Source: Cryptomeria japonica | Taxonomy: Eukaryota; Streptophyta; Pinopsida; Cupressales; Cupressaceae | Assembly (NCBI RefSeq): GCF_030272615.1 | Contig: NC_081412.1 | Location: 345,459,870-345,521,869 of the forward strand | Direction of reading: 5' to 3' | Length of the DNA: 62,000 bases | Translations under genes and position numbers: made by a program | Notes under the pieces: generated by a model | Told to the model about the DNA's origin: nothing | The model's database searches: none | Seen by the model: the letters and a program-made list of their open reading frames with translations, nothing else | Shown here: in pieces, positions 1 through 11,164 of the stretch | Layout of the letters: every line of letters begins with the position of its first letter | How positions within the stretch are numbered: position 1 is the stretch's first letter

Positions 1-244
1 CTATGTATGATGATGAGTATGATCACATCCACTTCAAAGGGATCTTTGGGACTCCCATGAAGTATGGATCTCACTTCAAGATCCATGTCGTAGGAGTCCA
101 TCCAACTTAATGATCATCTCCAAGGTGGCCTTCCTTAGAAGGCCCTCTATTGATTGCTATTCAAAGCTTAGAGTAATATTGTCATCATAGTTTCCATACA
201 GATTTGTCTCCTCATTATGCAAGGCATTTCTTGCATGCTTTGAA

Positions 245-900
245 GCCCAAGGATACCTATTGTGATAAGCATCCCTCTTAAGGATTATTCCTTCAATGTT
301 CAACCAAGGATACTTACCATGATGAGCACATGTATAGGTATTGTCCCTTTGGTCCCTTGTTCAAAGATATTTGTTGTGATGAGTATCTCTCCAGGGATCA
401 TCCTTGTATTCCATCACCTAGGGGTATTCTCTACGATGAGTTTCATTTTAGGATCGTCCCCTCATTCTCTCACTCAAGGATAATTGCCATGATGAGTCTC
501 CCTCTAGGGATCATCCTCTTTGTCCCAATATTGGGGATACTCAATGCAAGTCTTGGTCTTGATTGCATGTGCCTTGATGTAATCTTCCGCCTTGATGTAA
601 TCTTCAATACCAATTATCTGATATGGAGTGTATCCTTGAGTGCAAAATGCTTGTCATGATAAGTATTCCTTGAGGGACCTTCTTCTTTCTCCTAAGTTTA
701 GTGACATGCGTTGTGGTGGATATCCGTGAAGAGATCTTTTCTCCTTCCTTAAGTTGTGGGATACTTGTTCTAATAAGTATCGCTCTTGGGATCCTCTCTG
801 TGGATTCCCATACTTTTGGGATGATTGCTTGGATCCTCGTTATCTTGGGTAATACAATCACTCTCTTGGGGACAATGGTCTTGCCACTTGGGTGTGGTTT
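245..900. repeat. Degenerate ~57-bp tandem repeat
   Basis: Units carrying a core like GATGAGTATCCCTCTAGGG followed by ATCATCC recur with starts near 251, 309, 366, 424, 479 and 536, so the spacing is 55-58 bp. Weaker units continue to about 880 (for example near 770 and 827). Units share perhaps 60-70% of positions by eye. The short open frames on both strands follow this periodicity and do not look like genes. Probably an old minisatellite, or a decayed retroelement interior. Confidence 0.6.
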
Positions 901-1466
901 ACATGTCTCCATCACTGGCCATCCCTATGAGGATTCTTGTAGGAATTCCTTTACTCGTCGTGTTTGAACAAGTTCCACTCTTTCTTTGTACTTGAATTCC
1001 TAAAGTTCATTGACACCTCAAATAGAAGCCTCTTTGATTTGCTGCATGGTGAATCCTTGCAAGTTCACCCTAGCTCTAAATGCTTTATTGTTACATGATT
1101 AGGGTAGATTATCGATTCCTTCAGAGGTAATAAATGTTAAGTTTTCACATTTCATGAGATTTAGTGGAAGAGCTTTTGGAAAAAAATATGCTCAATTTTT
1201 GCCTCAATGTTTCAAATCACACTCCATGATCCATAATTGGATAAGAAACAAATGCTATTGATGGTGCAAGATCTAGGTTTCTAGCTTTAAGGTCCTCTAA
1301 CTGTAAAATTTGTATGGACTTTTTGTGCCTTGTTCCCCCACATGCTAGGCCTTGATCACACTCATTGATTAAAGAGTTCTTATTCCTAACTATCAAGACC
1401 TTGCTTTGGGACATTTTTCACATGTATCTTGATCGATGCTCTGTCTTTCTTGATGAGATCAGTCTT
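901..1466. other. No gene seen
   Basis: AT-rich sequence without a convincing coding frame, RNA gene or repeat boundary. It precedes the LTR-like block starting at 1467. Confidence 0.5.
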
Positions 1467-2908
1467 TGTAATGTCCCCTTTCTAGCATTCATGGCATGAT
1501 GTTGTCGTTAGCCTATTTCCCCATGGTCCCGTAGGCTAACTAGGACATTAAAGGAACTTAGAGGCCATTTGGCCTAGACAGTTTTAGTTGCAAGCCATTT
1601 TGAGGGGTTTTGAGGTAGTTTTGGGCATACTTACTATTTATAGTAAGTCATTCTGGACATCTAGTGGCAGTGACATGTCGATGGTAATTGTTTAAAATCG
1701 ACAAGAAGATTTATTTATCATTGATATGATTTATTGTGTGTTAATAAAGTTATTTTATAAAGTTAAATATAATTATTTAACTTTATTAATGCATATACTA
1801 TAGTTGTGGGAAATATTTAAATAAAAGAGTTCCCCTTTGTTCTATAATACATTGGAGACATAAAAAGTGTTTGGGGACTTATGTTGAAGGAAAATCATGT
1901 TACATGGCATGGGAAATATTAAAGAAAAAGAAATCGCGATAAAATAGGGCCCAAAAAAGCAATCACGAGAAAATAGGGGCGAAAAAGAAAAAGTCCCGAA
2001 ATTATAGGAAGGGGCAAAAAGGGTGATTTTGTTTATCCCACATTGACAAGAGGAGTGAATGAGCTCTTAGAAAGGGTTATAAAAGAGATTGAAGTGCTCT
2101 CTTTCAATAGGCTTGGTTGATTGGATATTTGATGCAGTAATTTGGAGAGTTTCTCTCAAGGGCTTGGAGGACGAAAACCCTCGTCGCTGTCATTCTTCTC
2201 GCTGTTGAAAGACACAGGCAGGAGGATATTGGTTGGGCTACAAAAATCAGAAGTTGTGTTTGTGTTCAGGTGATTCTATATTTACATAGTTTATATTTTG
2301 CTGGTTGGAGTTGGATTTGCATATCAGATTTGAGGTTTTCAGCAAGAGATAGAGACACGGGGCTGGCCATTCAGCATTGGTTCATCTACAGTTGCATTGG
2401 GTTTAGTCTGGACACACCATTCTTGCTGGTCATGATATTGTCTGCAAACATTTTACCCTGGCTGGCTGCACCATTCCCAGTTTGATTTGAGTTCAAAATT
2501 CAGACATGTATGAAGCCTGAAGCTCACGACTTGGTCATGATTGAAGGCATGCAAATCATTGTACACAGTTCTGGAAAGAATATCAGGTCTGCAATGTTTT
2601 GTATCTGTTTGTAGAAACTTAAGCAAATCAATAAAGTCTGAAAGTGATCTGCTGTTATTGTTTTTTTCAGAACCATTGATTGAGTCTTGATGTGTGTCAA
2701 TCTTAATAGTCAAAATAAATACATATATATATTTGTGTTTAGTTATATTATTGCTGCTGTAAGTTGCATTACATTATCAATTCCATACCTTCATAAAAAT
2801 TTAGAACAAACAACTCAGAAAATTCAGTAGACAGCGGGCCAGCAAACTGTTTGACAAAATTCCATTGAGTGGGAGGGCACAATTTTGGTCCAGAACAAGG
2901 GAAGTTCT
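1467..2908 (+). mobile_element. LTR-like block (TGTAATGTCCCC family)
   Basis: Begins with TGTAATGTCCCC, the same start as the block at 61268, and both continue with a similar TTAGCCTATTT...GTAGGCTA segment. A TATA box (TATAAAA, 2078-2084) lies about 610 bp in, and a GAGGACGAAAACCCTC hairpin-like motif follows near 2170. A decayed initiator-Met primer site, TGGTATTAGTGC, is at 2913-2924, so the right end near 2908 is inferred from that. No partner LTR or target-site duplication was found on the right, so whether this is a solo LTR or half of a broken element is open. Confidence 0.5.
2078..2084 (+). promoter_or_regulatory. TATA box of the LTR-like block
   Basis: TATAAAA in a typical LTR setting, followed downstream by the GAGGACGAAAACCCTC motif seen in related blocks near 45.7 kb. 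Confidence 0.4.
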
Positions 2909-2912
2909 ATAG

Positions 2913-2924
2913 TGGTATTAGTGC
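2913..2924 (+). other. Degenerate tRNA-iMet primer binding site
   Basis: TGGTATTAGTGC differs from the canonical plant PBS TGGTATCAGAGC at two positions and lies just right of the LTR-like block. Confidence 0.35.
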
Positions 2925-4889
2925 ATGTTTGCAAACTATTTGTCATAATGGCTAATGTCTGTTACAGCTAGTACTTAGAATGCATGCCAACTGTTTGTCA
3001 TAATTCCTAAGCAATACAACCAAAGGGAAAGAGCAAAAAATTGGTATAAGCAGGGGTGATCATTACAGCCCTCAAGAGGCTCTACCGTGGAGTGCACTCA
3101 AGTTTCTTTGCTCCTTCAGCAATCCAATTAGTGGTCTCCTCTTGAACCTTGATTAGTCAAAGTGACTTGACCAACCAGTAGACCTTGGCCAGGTCAAGTA
3201 TGTCAGGCTTGCCCTACTCTGCCTAGGCAAGCCTTCACTCCTTTGTTGACTTTAGGTTGCCTTAAGAGGTTTGTTGCCTCACTAGTGCTTGTCTTGAATC
3301 CTTAGTCTACGTGGGTTTCTTTGTTGAGCTTCCCTTTTTAGGTTTGGTGTGTCTTAGGCCTTGTTGATGCAATGCATGTCACTTTGATAAATTGCATTCC
3401 TTAGGATGACCCACTTGTGTGGCATTGCATACACTTTGAGGCATAGTCCATCCTAAAGGAACAAGAGGCCTATTGTTATTTCATGATTGCATGAAGTTTT
3501 CCTATGTGAAGCACCTTCCTTCTCATATCCAAGTTGGCCTTGACACCATTTAGACCTTTGGCAATGATGCTACCCCTAGTGTCTCAATTGTGTTGAAGTG
3601 CTCTCGATTTTTGCCAAGTACTCAATTTAGCATTCCTTGCTAAATTTGATGCTTTGGCAACAACTTATCTCTTGGATCTCCTAGATCCCCTTAATCTTAA
3701 CGGGAGAGCTTAAGGAGTTGATGTGTTGTAGTCAACACATCAGCTGTACACTGCAAACAAATATTAACTTGGTTGTTGTAGTGCAGCCTTGTATTGGGTG
3801 CCTCTCATCACTCAACTTGGCAATTACATGGATGTATTCACTTGGGTGATGCTTCTCATTGTAGAATTGCTGTTGCTACCCTTGATGCCTTTGCAACAAC
3901 TCATTCTTTCGACCTCTAGGATCCCCTCAATTTTAACCTAGATGTTGTAGTGCAGCTTTGTATTGTTAGGATTAGCCCTAACTTGTCTCTAGGTGAGTGG
4001 GTGCATCTCATTTCTAAGCTTTGTAATTACATGGAGGTATTCACTTGGGATAGGGTTGTCTAGGTGGATGTCAATTGAGAACATTCCTTAGGTTCCTCCC
4101 AAGAGGCTTTGCCTATGGTGGTAAGATGGGCTTCCTCGTCTCTCTTGTTTTAGTCGTGTGTTTGGTAATGTGGGTTATTGTTAGCATTCATTAAGTTAAC
4201 CATGCATGGGATATAAGATAAATAGGACTCTCTAGCACATCTGCTACTCAATACACATTACGTATCTCAAGATGCTACATATGTCTTACAACCTCTTTGG
4301 TGTGATATTATCTTTGGAAGCATTCCTATCGTAATGCAAGATGGGGATTGTAGGCTATTGAGCTAGACCAAACATGTATGATTGGAGAGACTCTCGGGTG
4401 ATTGGAAACTGTTCTTAGGAGACCTTGCATTCTGCTTGTAACTCAGCATTGTTTCACATTTTAGTTCTGGGGGGGCCTTTGGTTGTTTGAGGGTTGGGTT
4501 TTTTCTTTTAAATACTCTGTGCACCACAGTGCCTATCCTCGATCTTCTTGACTTGTTTCCCTAAAACACCTTATTCAGTTATTTGTTGTGGGACCCATTG
4601 AGTCCTTTGGGCATTGCGGTCCATGCTCCCTTTGGAACACCCTCTTTGTTTCTAGGACCCTCAGGTCCTCTAGCCATTGTAGTCCATGCTCCCTTGGGGG
4701 TCACCTTGTTTGTTTGTGGGACCCCTTGAGTCCTTTTTGGCTTGTGTTCCCTAAGGGGCACCTTGTCTGTTTTTGAGATAGCTTAGGTCCCTTGACATAT
4801 TTTGTTTGTGCTCACTTGGGGGTGTCTTGTTTTTTGTGGAGCCCCTCACATCTCCTTACTATTCCCCCTTAAAGTTGTCAGACACCTTG
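2925..4889. other. Decayed repeat DNA, no gene seen
   Basis: No frame of useful length and no RNA gene seen. From about 4560 to 4880 degenerate units recur that combine GGACCC, GAGTCCTTTTGGC and GGGGCACCTTGT. The same style of sequence resumes after 25341, on the far side of the nested insertions, so 4560-4894 and 25341-25900 look like the two halves of one older repeat array. Confidence 0.45.
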
Positions 4890-4894
4890 GACAC

Positions 4895-4976
4895 TGTGAT
4901 ATCCCCATCTTTAACCTTATAATAAGAAGCAATAAATACACTTATGTGATCAAGGGTGGCAGCCTTGAAACACCTT
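4895..4976. mobile_element. Solo LTR S1, left fragment
   Basis: Starts TGTGATATCCCC, nearly the inverted repeat of the GGGGACATTACA that ends the right fragment at 25335. The five bases before it (GACAC, 4890-4894) equal the five bases after the right fragment (25336-25340), a target-site duplication. Element A was later inserted after position 4976 and split this LTR. Confidence 0.75.
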
Positions 4977-5322
4977 TGTAGTCAGCATAAAATGCCTATT
5001 GTTATGTTTGATAATATTTGTTATCTGTCAATGTATTAATTAATTGTATTAAGTGGGTTGCCACTCTCAGGTAGTTAAGGTGTCAGTTGGTTGACGGATG
5101 TGTTCCTCTCGGCAACCGTTAGGTCCTTTAAATATGTTGTGTACCGCCAAGGAAGGGGGTATGGTATAGTCAGGTGAACTGTAATCCTTGGCCAACCATC
5201 TCTGGTCTTCTTTGTAATAATTGCATGTGCGAATAAAGATATATTTTACTGTCGTGTTTGGTATGCGTTGTCATGTACATTATTATTCCCTGTTTTTAAT
5301 TTATCAGTTGTAGCGGTAAACA
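4977..5322 (+). repeat. Element A 5' LTR
   Basis: 346 bp, from TGTAGTCAGC to GCGGTAAACA. It aligns over its whole length with 14136-14418 plus 23681-23746 (349 bp). Confidence 0.9.
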
Positions 5323-5325
5323 TTT

Positions 5326-5338
5326 TGGCGCCGTTGCC
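5326..5338 (+). other. Element A primer binding site
   Basis: TGGCGCCGTTGCC, three bases after the LTR. This is the PBS typical of plant Tat/Athila-lineage Ty3/gypsy elements, usually assigned to tRNA-Asp. Confidence 0.85.
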
Positions 5339-5482
5339 TAAAAAGAAATCGGGTCAACCTTGAGTGATTCATGTCCGTAGACCCCAATAAAGGTGAGAAG
5401 AGGCTACAGGGTGGTCAAGACCAAGCGATTAGGTGATTCGCCGACCCTCGGCCCGAGGGAGCACAAGGACGAGTCAGAGCTT

Positions 5483-5726
5483 GGAAGTACCCGAAGTGTT
5501 GGTACGCTAGAGGTGGACGTGTACAGGACGTGCGCGTGGCCGGGAGTGCAAGGAAAGCATCGGATCGTGGCAGTCAGAATAGTCCACCCAGGTTTGGCAC
5601 ACTTGGAAGTACCCAGATTGTTGGGGACCGTGGAGGTGGACGTGTAGAGGACGCGTGCGTGGCCAAGAGTGCAGGGAATGCACAGGAACGTAGCGGTTGG
5701 AATATTCCCCTAGGTTCGACACACAA
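5483..5726 (+). repeat. 122-bp tandem duplication in the A leader
   Basis: Two diverged copies, each beginning GGAAGTACCC (5483 and 5605) and each containing a GAGGTGGACGTGTA stretch. It lies between the PBS and gag and disrupts any upstream reading frame comparable to ORF1 of B and C. Confidence 0.75.
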
Positions 5727-5834
5727 GGGAGTAAGCAGGCGAGAAACCAATTTGTGGGAACTTGTCCCTCATCGAGGAACTGAGCCGAAGACTCCTTCGG
5801 TACCTTTCGAGTGAAAACAATGATGAACACCTAG

Positions 5835-7968
5835 GAGAAGCAAAAACTCCCTAAATTTATAGGGGATGGATCAGAGGATCCAATACGGCATTGCAAAACA
5901 TGTAGAACGATATGGGAGGCGAAGGGCCTAGATGACCAAGACTACTGGCTGAAGGCATTTCTCGCCATCCTTTGGGGAATTGCCATTGACTGGTACATAG
6001 ACCTTGACGCCAAGTGCAAGGCGGGATGGACTGATCTAAGGAAGGCGTTTGACGAAGAGTTCAAACTCTTGAGGATGACAACAAGATTGTAGCGGAAATC
6101 TATAATACCAAGCATGGCAAAAATGAGAGTGTACGCACTTACAACCGTAGGCTCAAAGAATTGTTGAACAAGATGGAGAACCAACCACCCAATAGGTTGA
6201 AGAAGAGGTGGTTCACTGAGGGATTGATCCTTTCGCTGTGCAAGAAGATGAAAGTAGTGCCTCTGTCCTCGTACATTGATGCTTACAATCGGGCGATGGA
6301 CATTGCGAGTGAAAACAAAACTTTCTCCCAAGGGAAGAGGAAGACCGACAATGACGAGAGCACCGAAGGTAGTAGTGATGAAGAATCCAAAACCGTACGA
6401 GCCCTTCGACGAGATATGTTGAGAATGATGGAAGAGTTGAAGGCTGAGAAAGGAACCAATAAAGAAAGTAATAAAATATGGTGTATTGAATGCAAAAGCG
6501 AGGGGCATACGAAAGGTAATTGTCCTAGAAATATGTTTTGTGAGATTTGCCAAGTGCTGGGGCATTCAATTGAGGAGTGCCCATACAATTTGAAGACGAG
6601 AAGTACACAAGTACTCTTCACACAGGGAGAGTCCACTCCATTGGATCCACATAATGCATTGCCAGGCAGTTATTGAGGGCGAAATCAAATACAATATGAC
6701 TCCAAAGGGCGTCCTATCATACAGTGCAGACAATGTAGTGAATGGGGACACTTTGCGAGTGACTGCTAGAATAAGAAAGACAACATACAACTATTGTGCA
6801 AATGGTGTGGACTTGAGAATCATGAAGACACCAATTGCTCGAAGCAAAAGGGTATTAATATGCTGGATGTAAAGGATCAAGACAAGGCAGTTCTGGCAAT
6901 CACAAGAGCATAGATGAAGAAGGTGATGTACCCAGACACTTGTATGGAGAAGGAAGGACTCCAAGAAGCCAGAGCTGAAGTAGAACAAGTGCTAGTGAAG
7001 GAACGAGTAACCTCCAATGGAATTGCAGGTACGTCATTGCAGGAGGTAGAGAAGAACATGGTTCGGCAGGTGCTACAGACAACCATACCCATTAGGGTGG
7101 TAGACCTTCTTCAAACTGTGCCGCAACTGAGAATGGCAATTGCCAACATAGTCAGTGACGACACAGTCATCCAGAAACAATGTAAGCCGCAAGAGGAGGA
7201 ATTGATGGGGAAACCACCACCTGAAGGGAATGAGGCCAATGATCTGTTGCTGACGGTGAGCATCGGGAGGAAGCCGGGTGTTGTCGAGATGGAAATAATG
7301 GGCCAAAAGTTGGCAAACACCATCGTTGACGAGGACTCGGGAGTTAATGTGTTGTCGGAGGACACTTGGAAATGTCTGGGGAAGCCGACACTTTGGCTGT
7401 CCACCTTCCACTTGGTAGGTGTTGACCAACACGACATCGAGCCGTTGGGAACATTGATGGCACAAAAAGTAATGATTGGGACAACAATTTTTCTTGGACT
7501 TCGTAGTCATCCTGTTGTGGAAGAAGGCATACAATGCATTCCTTGGGAGGGGATGGTTGATTACGGCCAAGGCGAATCATAATTGGAAGCAGAACACACT
7601 CTCGATCGAGAGTGATAGGAGGAAGTATGTCATCGACTTGAGGAATTAGGTTGTGAGTAAAGAACTAGCATCCTCTGACTCAGAGTCCGAGGGTGAAGAG
7701 TTAGGTATGGACAAAGGGAGGAAGAGGATGGAACCGAATGACGAAGGGGTATTGGAACTAGAAGATTGCTTGAAGGATGAAACAAGTTCCCTCAATGGAT
7801 TATTCCACTAGCAAATGGAGGACTATGAGGTATTTTCGCCAACATGTAGTTTCCTTGAAGCGACAACTCTCAGTGAAGAGCAACCCATGGAAGTATTTAA
7901 AGTTATGGATGATATGTTTGGTAGTACGGAGATGGAAAGTGGAAGGGAAAAGCCCATGAAGGAAGAAT
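5835..7968 (+). pseudogene. Element A gag-protease pseudogene
   Basis: Retroviral-type Gag and protease, which would form the particle and process the polyprotein. The Gag core starts with a KLPKF motif and reads through AIDWY. A frameshift near 6070 moves it into the frame used until 7582. In-frame stops lie near 6674, 6767 and 6911. Four CCHC knuckles follow in order: CIECKSEGHTKGNC, CEICQVLGHSIEEC, CRQCSEWGHFASDC and CKWCGLENHEDTNC. The retropepsin region (about 7290-7600) reads TIVDEDSGVNVLS where element C has VDGGS, so the active-site loop is altered. After 7582 the frame changes again into an acidic tail ending near 7968, shared with element C. No polymerase follows. The copy is clearly dead. 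Confidence 0.85.
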
Positions 7969-7989
7969 AGAGGTGGTGCGAACAAGGGA

Positions 7990-8475
7990 GCCTGTATGAA
8001 AGGAAATCATACCCAGATAGAGTTTGATTGTATGCAAGTGTACTGTCAAAAAATATGGAATTGAGGGAAAAAATTAAACAGAAGGAACCATACAGGCAAA
8101 GACAAGAACACTGTGCAAGAAGTCCGTACACTGTACAAAGAGCACAAAGATTAGCCACGAGGCTATTTCCGTACACCATATGGAAGGCAGGAATGGGTTG
8201 TGCCTGGTGCAGGTCATTCATTGTATGATCACAACAGGTACGGGCACAACAATGGCATACGTCATCCAATGTACGGACACAACAACGTACGCCATCCATC
8301 GTACAGACACATGTACGGACACCACAACTGCTTCATTTGTATGACATACGGGAAGAGAAGTTCGTATGGCTTGAGATGTACAAGGAGTTTTCATGGCATC
8401 CGAAGAAGTCCGTATAATGGCAGGAAGAAACAAATCCATATGAGGGGTCCATATGACAATTGAAGAGGCAGGTAC
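7990..8475 (+). repeat. GTAC-motif-rich segment, left half
   Basis: Non-coding stretch dense in CGTAC, GTACGG, CATACG and similar tetramer-centred motifs, beginning just after the gag-PR tail. It resumes at 13281 once the nested element is removed. Comparable segments occur at the equivalent place in B (15840-16100) and partly in C (47220-47660). Confidence 0.55.
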
Positions 8476-8534
8476 GGTGTTGTAATGTCCCTGCTAGTTA
8501 GAGATTTCTGGCCTGCAAAACAGATTGTTAGGAT

Positions 8535-8538
<4 letters not shown>

Positions 8539-8585
<47 letters not shown>
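8539..8585. repeat. (TA)n microsatellite
   Basis: Uninterrupted TA run of roughly 46 bp. The matching run in the right LTR (about 11223-11247) is only half as long. Confidence 0.9.
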
Positions 8586-8591
<6 letters not shown>

Positions 8592-8769
8592 CATCTTTAA
8601 CTTTGCAATTTAACCTTTATACTTAATTAGCACGATCATAATTTTCATCTAATAAAAAAGGATACGAAAGCCATACGAAAGTATGTCCTCAGGCGGCCAT
8701 AAAGCTCGCCTTCTTGGAACCCCTTGGTCCCAAGCCCTCCAGGAAATCGAAGATGAGTTCGAATCCTGT

Positions 8770-9029
8770 CTTGGGTGTAACCTCTTACACCCAAGCCATC
8801 CAAGGAAGACCCTTGTCTATTCCTTGCCTTGGGTGATGCCTCCATCATCCAAGTCCTCAGAGGGGATCAGCCAGATCCGTCGAGTCCTGTCTTGGGTGTA
8901 ACCTCTTACACCCAAGCTATCCAAGGAAGACCCTTGTCTATTCCTTGCCTTGGATGATGCCTCCATCATCCAAGTCCTCAAGGGGATTGGCCAAATCCAA
9001 CTCCTCTTGGTTGAACTTAATCAACCAAG
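8770..9029. repeat. Hairpin cluster in the E2 LTR
   Basis: Near-perfect inverted repeats occur at 8770-8795 (CTTGGGTGTAA, CCTC loop, complementary arm), 8828-8853 (CTTGGGTGATG arm), 8891-8916 (again CTTGGGTGTAA), a fourth related one near 8947-8973, and 9006-9029 (CTTGGTTGA with a 6-base loop). The first two belong to a ~121-bp duplicated unit. The same series is present in the right LTR near 11427-11690. Confidence 0.75.
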
Positions 9030-10521
9030 CCCTACATATGCATATCAGTAATCAGTATATATACTGCCCTAGGGACTTCATAATCCCTTCCTTAGACTAA
9101 GGGAGTTTCCTCCCTATAGCCTCCAACATGTGTTTACATTTGTATTTATAATGCACTTTGATGATTTAGTACTATTTTATCTCCTAATCTACATTTTATG
9201 TTAACATGTATTCTTAATGTATTCTTTAACATATATTCATATTAAATGTACTCTATCATTGTTAACATATGCATTACACCTTCCTTGATAACATCTATAT
9301 TCCTTATTCATTCCCTATGTGTAGATTAGTATATTAATTAATTGTATTCCTTAATGCACACATGTTCTAGCCTTAATATATTCTTACCAATGCTCAATGA
9401 AATATACATTAATTAATATTAACATATTAATTATCATACTTAATTAATGCTCAATGAAATATACATTAATTAATATTAACATATATTAATCCACACTAAT
9501 ATATTAATTATTTATAATATATTATACCTTACCTCTTACCTGCTGGTCACGAAAGTCTGCTCCTGAATGCTCTCCCGTGCTCCCCTCTCCCCTTCCCTTG
9601 CGGTGGCTGCTTCCCTTTAAAGCCTCGTGAAGGGCTGTGACCCTCCACGATCCCCTTCCCTCCTTGTCTGTTTGCAGCGTCTCCTTTTCTTCTCCTCCCT
9701 ATCCCCCCTTTATTTCTAATTCCAAACTCTATTAATATGTGTCTCATTTATCTTTTAAGGGACACGTCTTATTAAAAAGAGATCTCTTTGAGAAGAGACA
9801 TTACTTAATAGCCACCATTCCATTTGCAACACATTAATCATTTTGTTTGATATAGATCGCACCACTTCAAAATATTTACGGTTTATGTTTTGACCAAGTT
9901 ATACACTTACCACTTGAATTCTTCTGTCCAGGTCCTTCTTGTGAATGAGTTTTGCCCACGTCTACTGTATTCTCATTATACTTCCTTTAACAAATTGCTA
10001 ACTTATAAAACAATTCCTTATTATTTATATTTGGTATGGCAATCGATATTGTGGTTTTATTATAACTTGTTGTAATCTTGGACCATGAATGGCTTAGATA
10101 AATTTAAACCAATCGCTGCATGGATATTGATGTTTTGTGTATGGGCCTCATAATACGATCGTCATTCCAGAACTGATTATTTAGGAAACATAATCTCTGA
10201 ATTTTCTTTGATCACTTACTCTGATAATTACTTAGCTTGTTTATAGAATCAGTCCTACTTAGTTGACATCGACTTCTTCCAAATTAGTGCCACTGTGGCC
10301 ATGGTTTTGTTAGTTATGAATAATACATAAATATCTATCTTCAGAATATTATCATTAATGAATATTAATTAAATAATAATATTAATTAATAAACAAGTAT
10401 TTAATAATTTCAATTAATCATTCATTAATAAATATTATATTAATTAGTAATAATTATTTCATTTAGGTTTTATATATATAATGATCAGAGAGGGGACATG
10501 ACACAAGGAGGGGTCATGACA

Positions 10522-11164
10522 GTCCACCCTTCCCGAAATTGCTTGTCCTCAAGCAATTGATAATTTTATTAAACTGAGTCATATCCCAATAAAAACACAA
10601 GGTATACATATGTATGTTTAAAGGGATGAAGCAAACATGAAGTACATACAATACACGTATTAATTATACACGGAAATACACACAAGGATATTTTTAAGGC
10701 ATGAATCATTCATAAGGTACATAAACAAGTAAATTTAAGTTAAATATGAAGTATGTACAAGGTAAGTAATACGTAACAAATACGTGAAGCATGAAGCAAT
10801 TCACTTTAATACATATGAAACATGTGCAAACAACATGATGTATGAAGTAGCATACATGTAAAGCACATAAATATGGGCAAGGCATTAAGCACATTGATAA
10901 GCATTCACACCGCTAACCTTTAAAACAAGAAGCATGAACATAAATACATAGAACATGAAGCATACGAAACTTGTATGAATATACGCATGGCATGAGCTAG
11001 GTAAGGAACATGCATGAAGAATGAATTTAGTATTCACAAATATTCGCAAGGTAGGAAGCATATACTTGTAAGGAATGAAATACTCATTTGGAAAGTACAC
11101 ACATATTAAAGAGCAATGTTGTAGTTTTGTCCCACAGGATGGCAGGATTATGCTCTGATACCAC
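10522..11164 (-). other. E2 internal region
   Basis: 643 bp with no coding potential. It is made largely of degenerate AAGCATGAA, ACATAAATACAT and GTACATA-like repeats between the minus-strand PPT (left edge) and PBS (right edge). Confidence 0.8.
11151..11163 (-). other. E2 primer binding site
   Basis: GCTCTGATACCA on the plus strand is the reverse complement of TGGTATCAGAGC (initiator-Met PBS), directly beside the right LTR. Confidence 0.85.

Larger units (their letters stand above)
8481..10521 (-). repeat. E2 3' LTR (left copy)
   Basis: 2041 bp, TGTAATGTCCC to GGTCATGACA. It holds a long (TA)n run at about 8539-8585, a series of short hairpins at 8770-9029, and an AT-rich AATGCTCAATGAAATA tandem segment near 9390-9500. 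Confidence 0.9.

Noticed and set aside
5942-6565. 207-codon minus-strand frame
   Set aside because: Antisense shadow of the element A gag, whose plus-strand frame has Gag and zinc-knuckle motifs.
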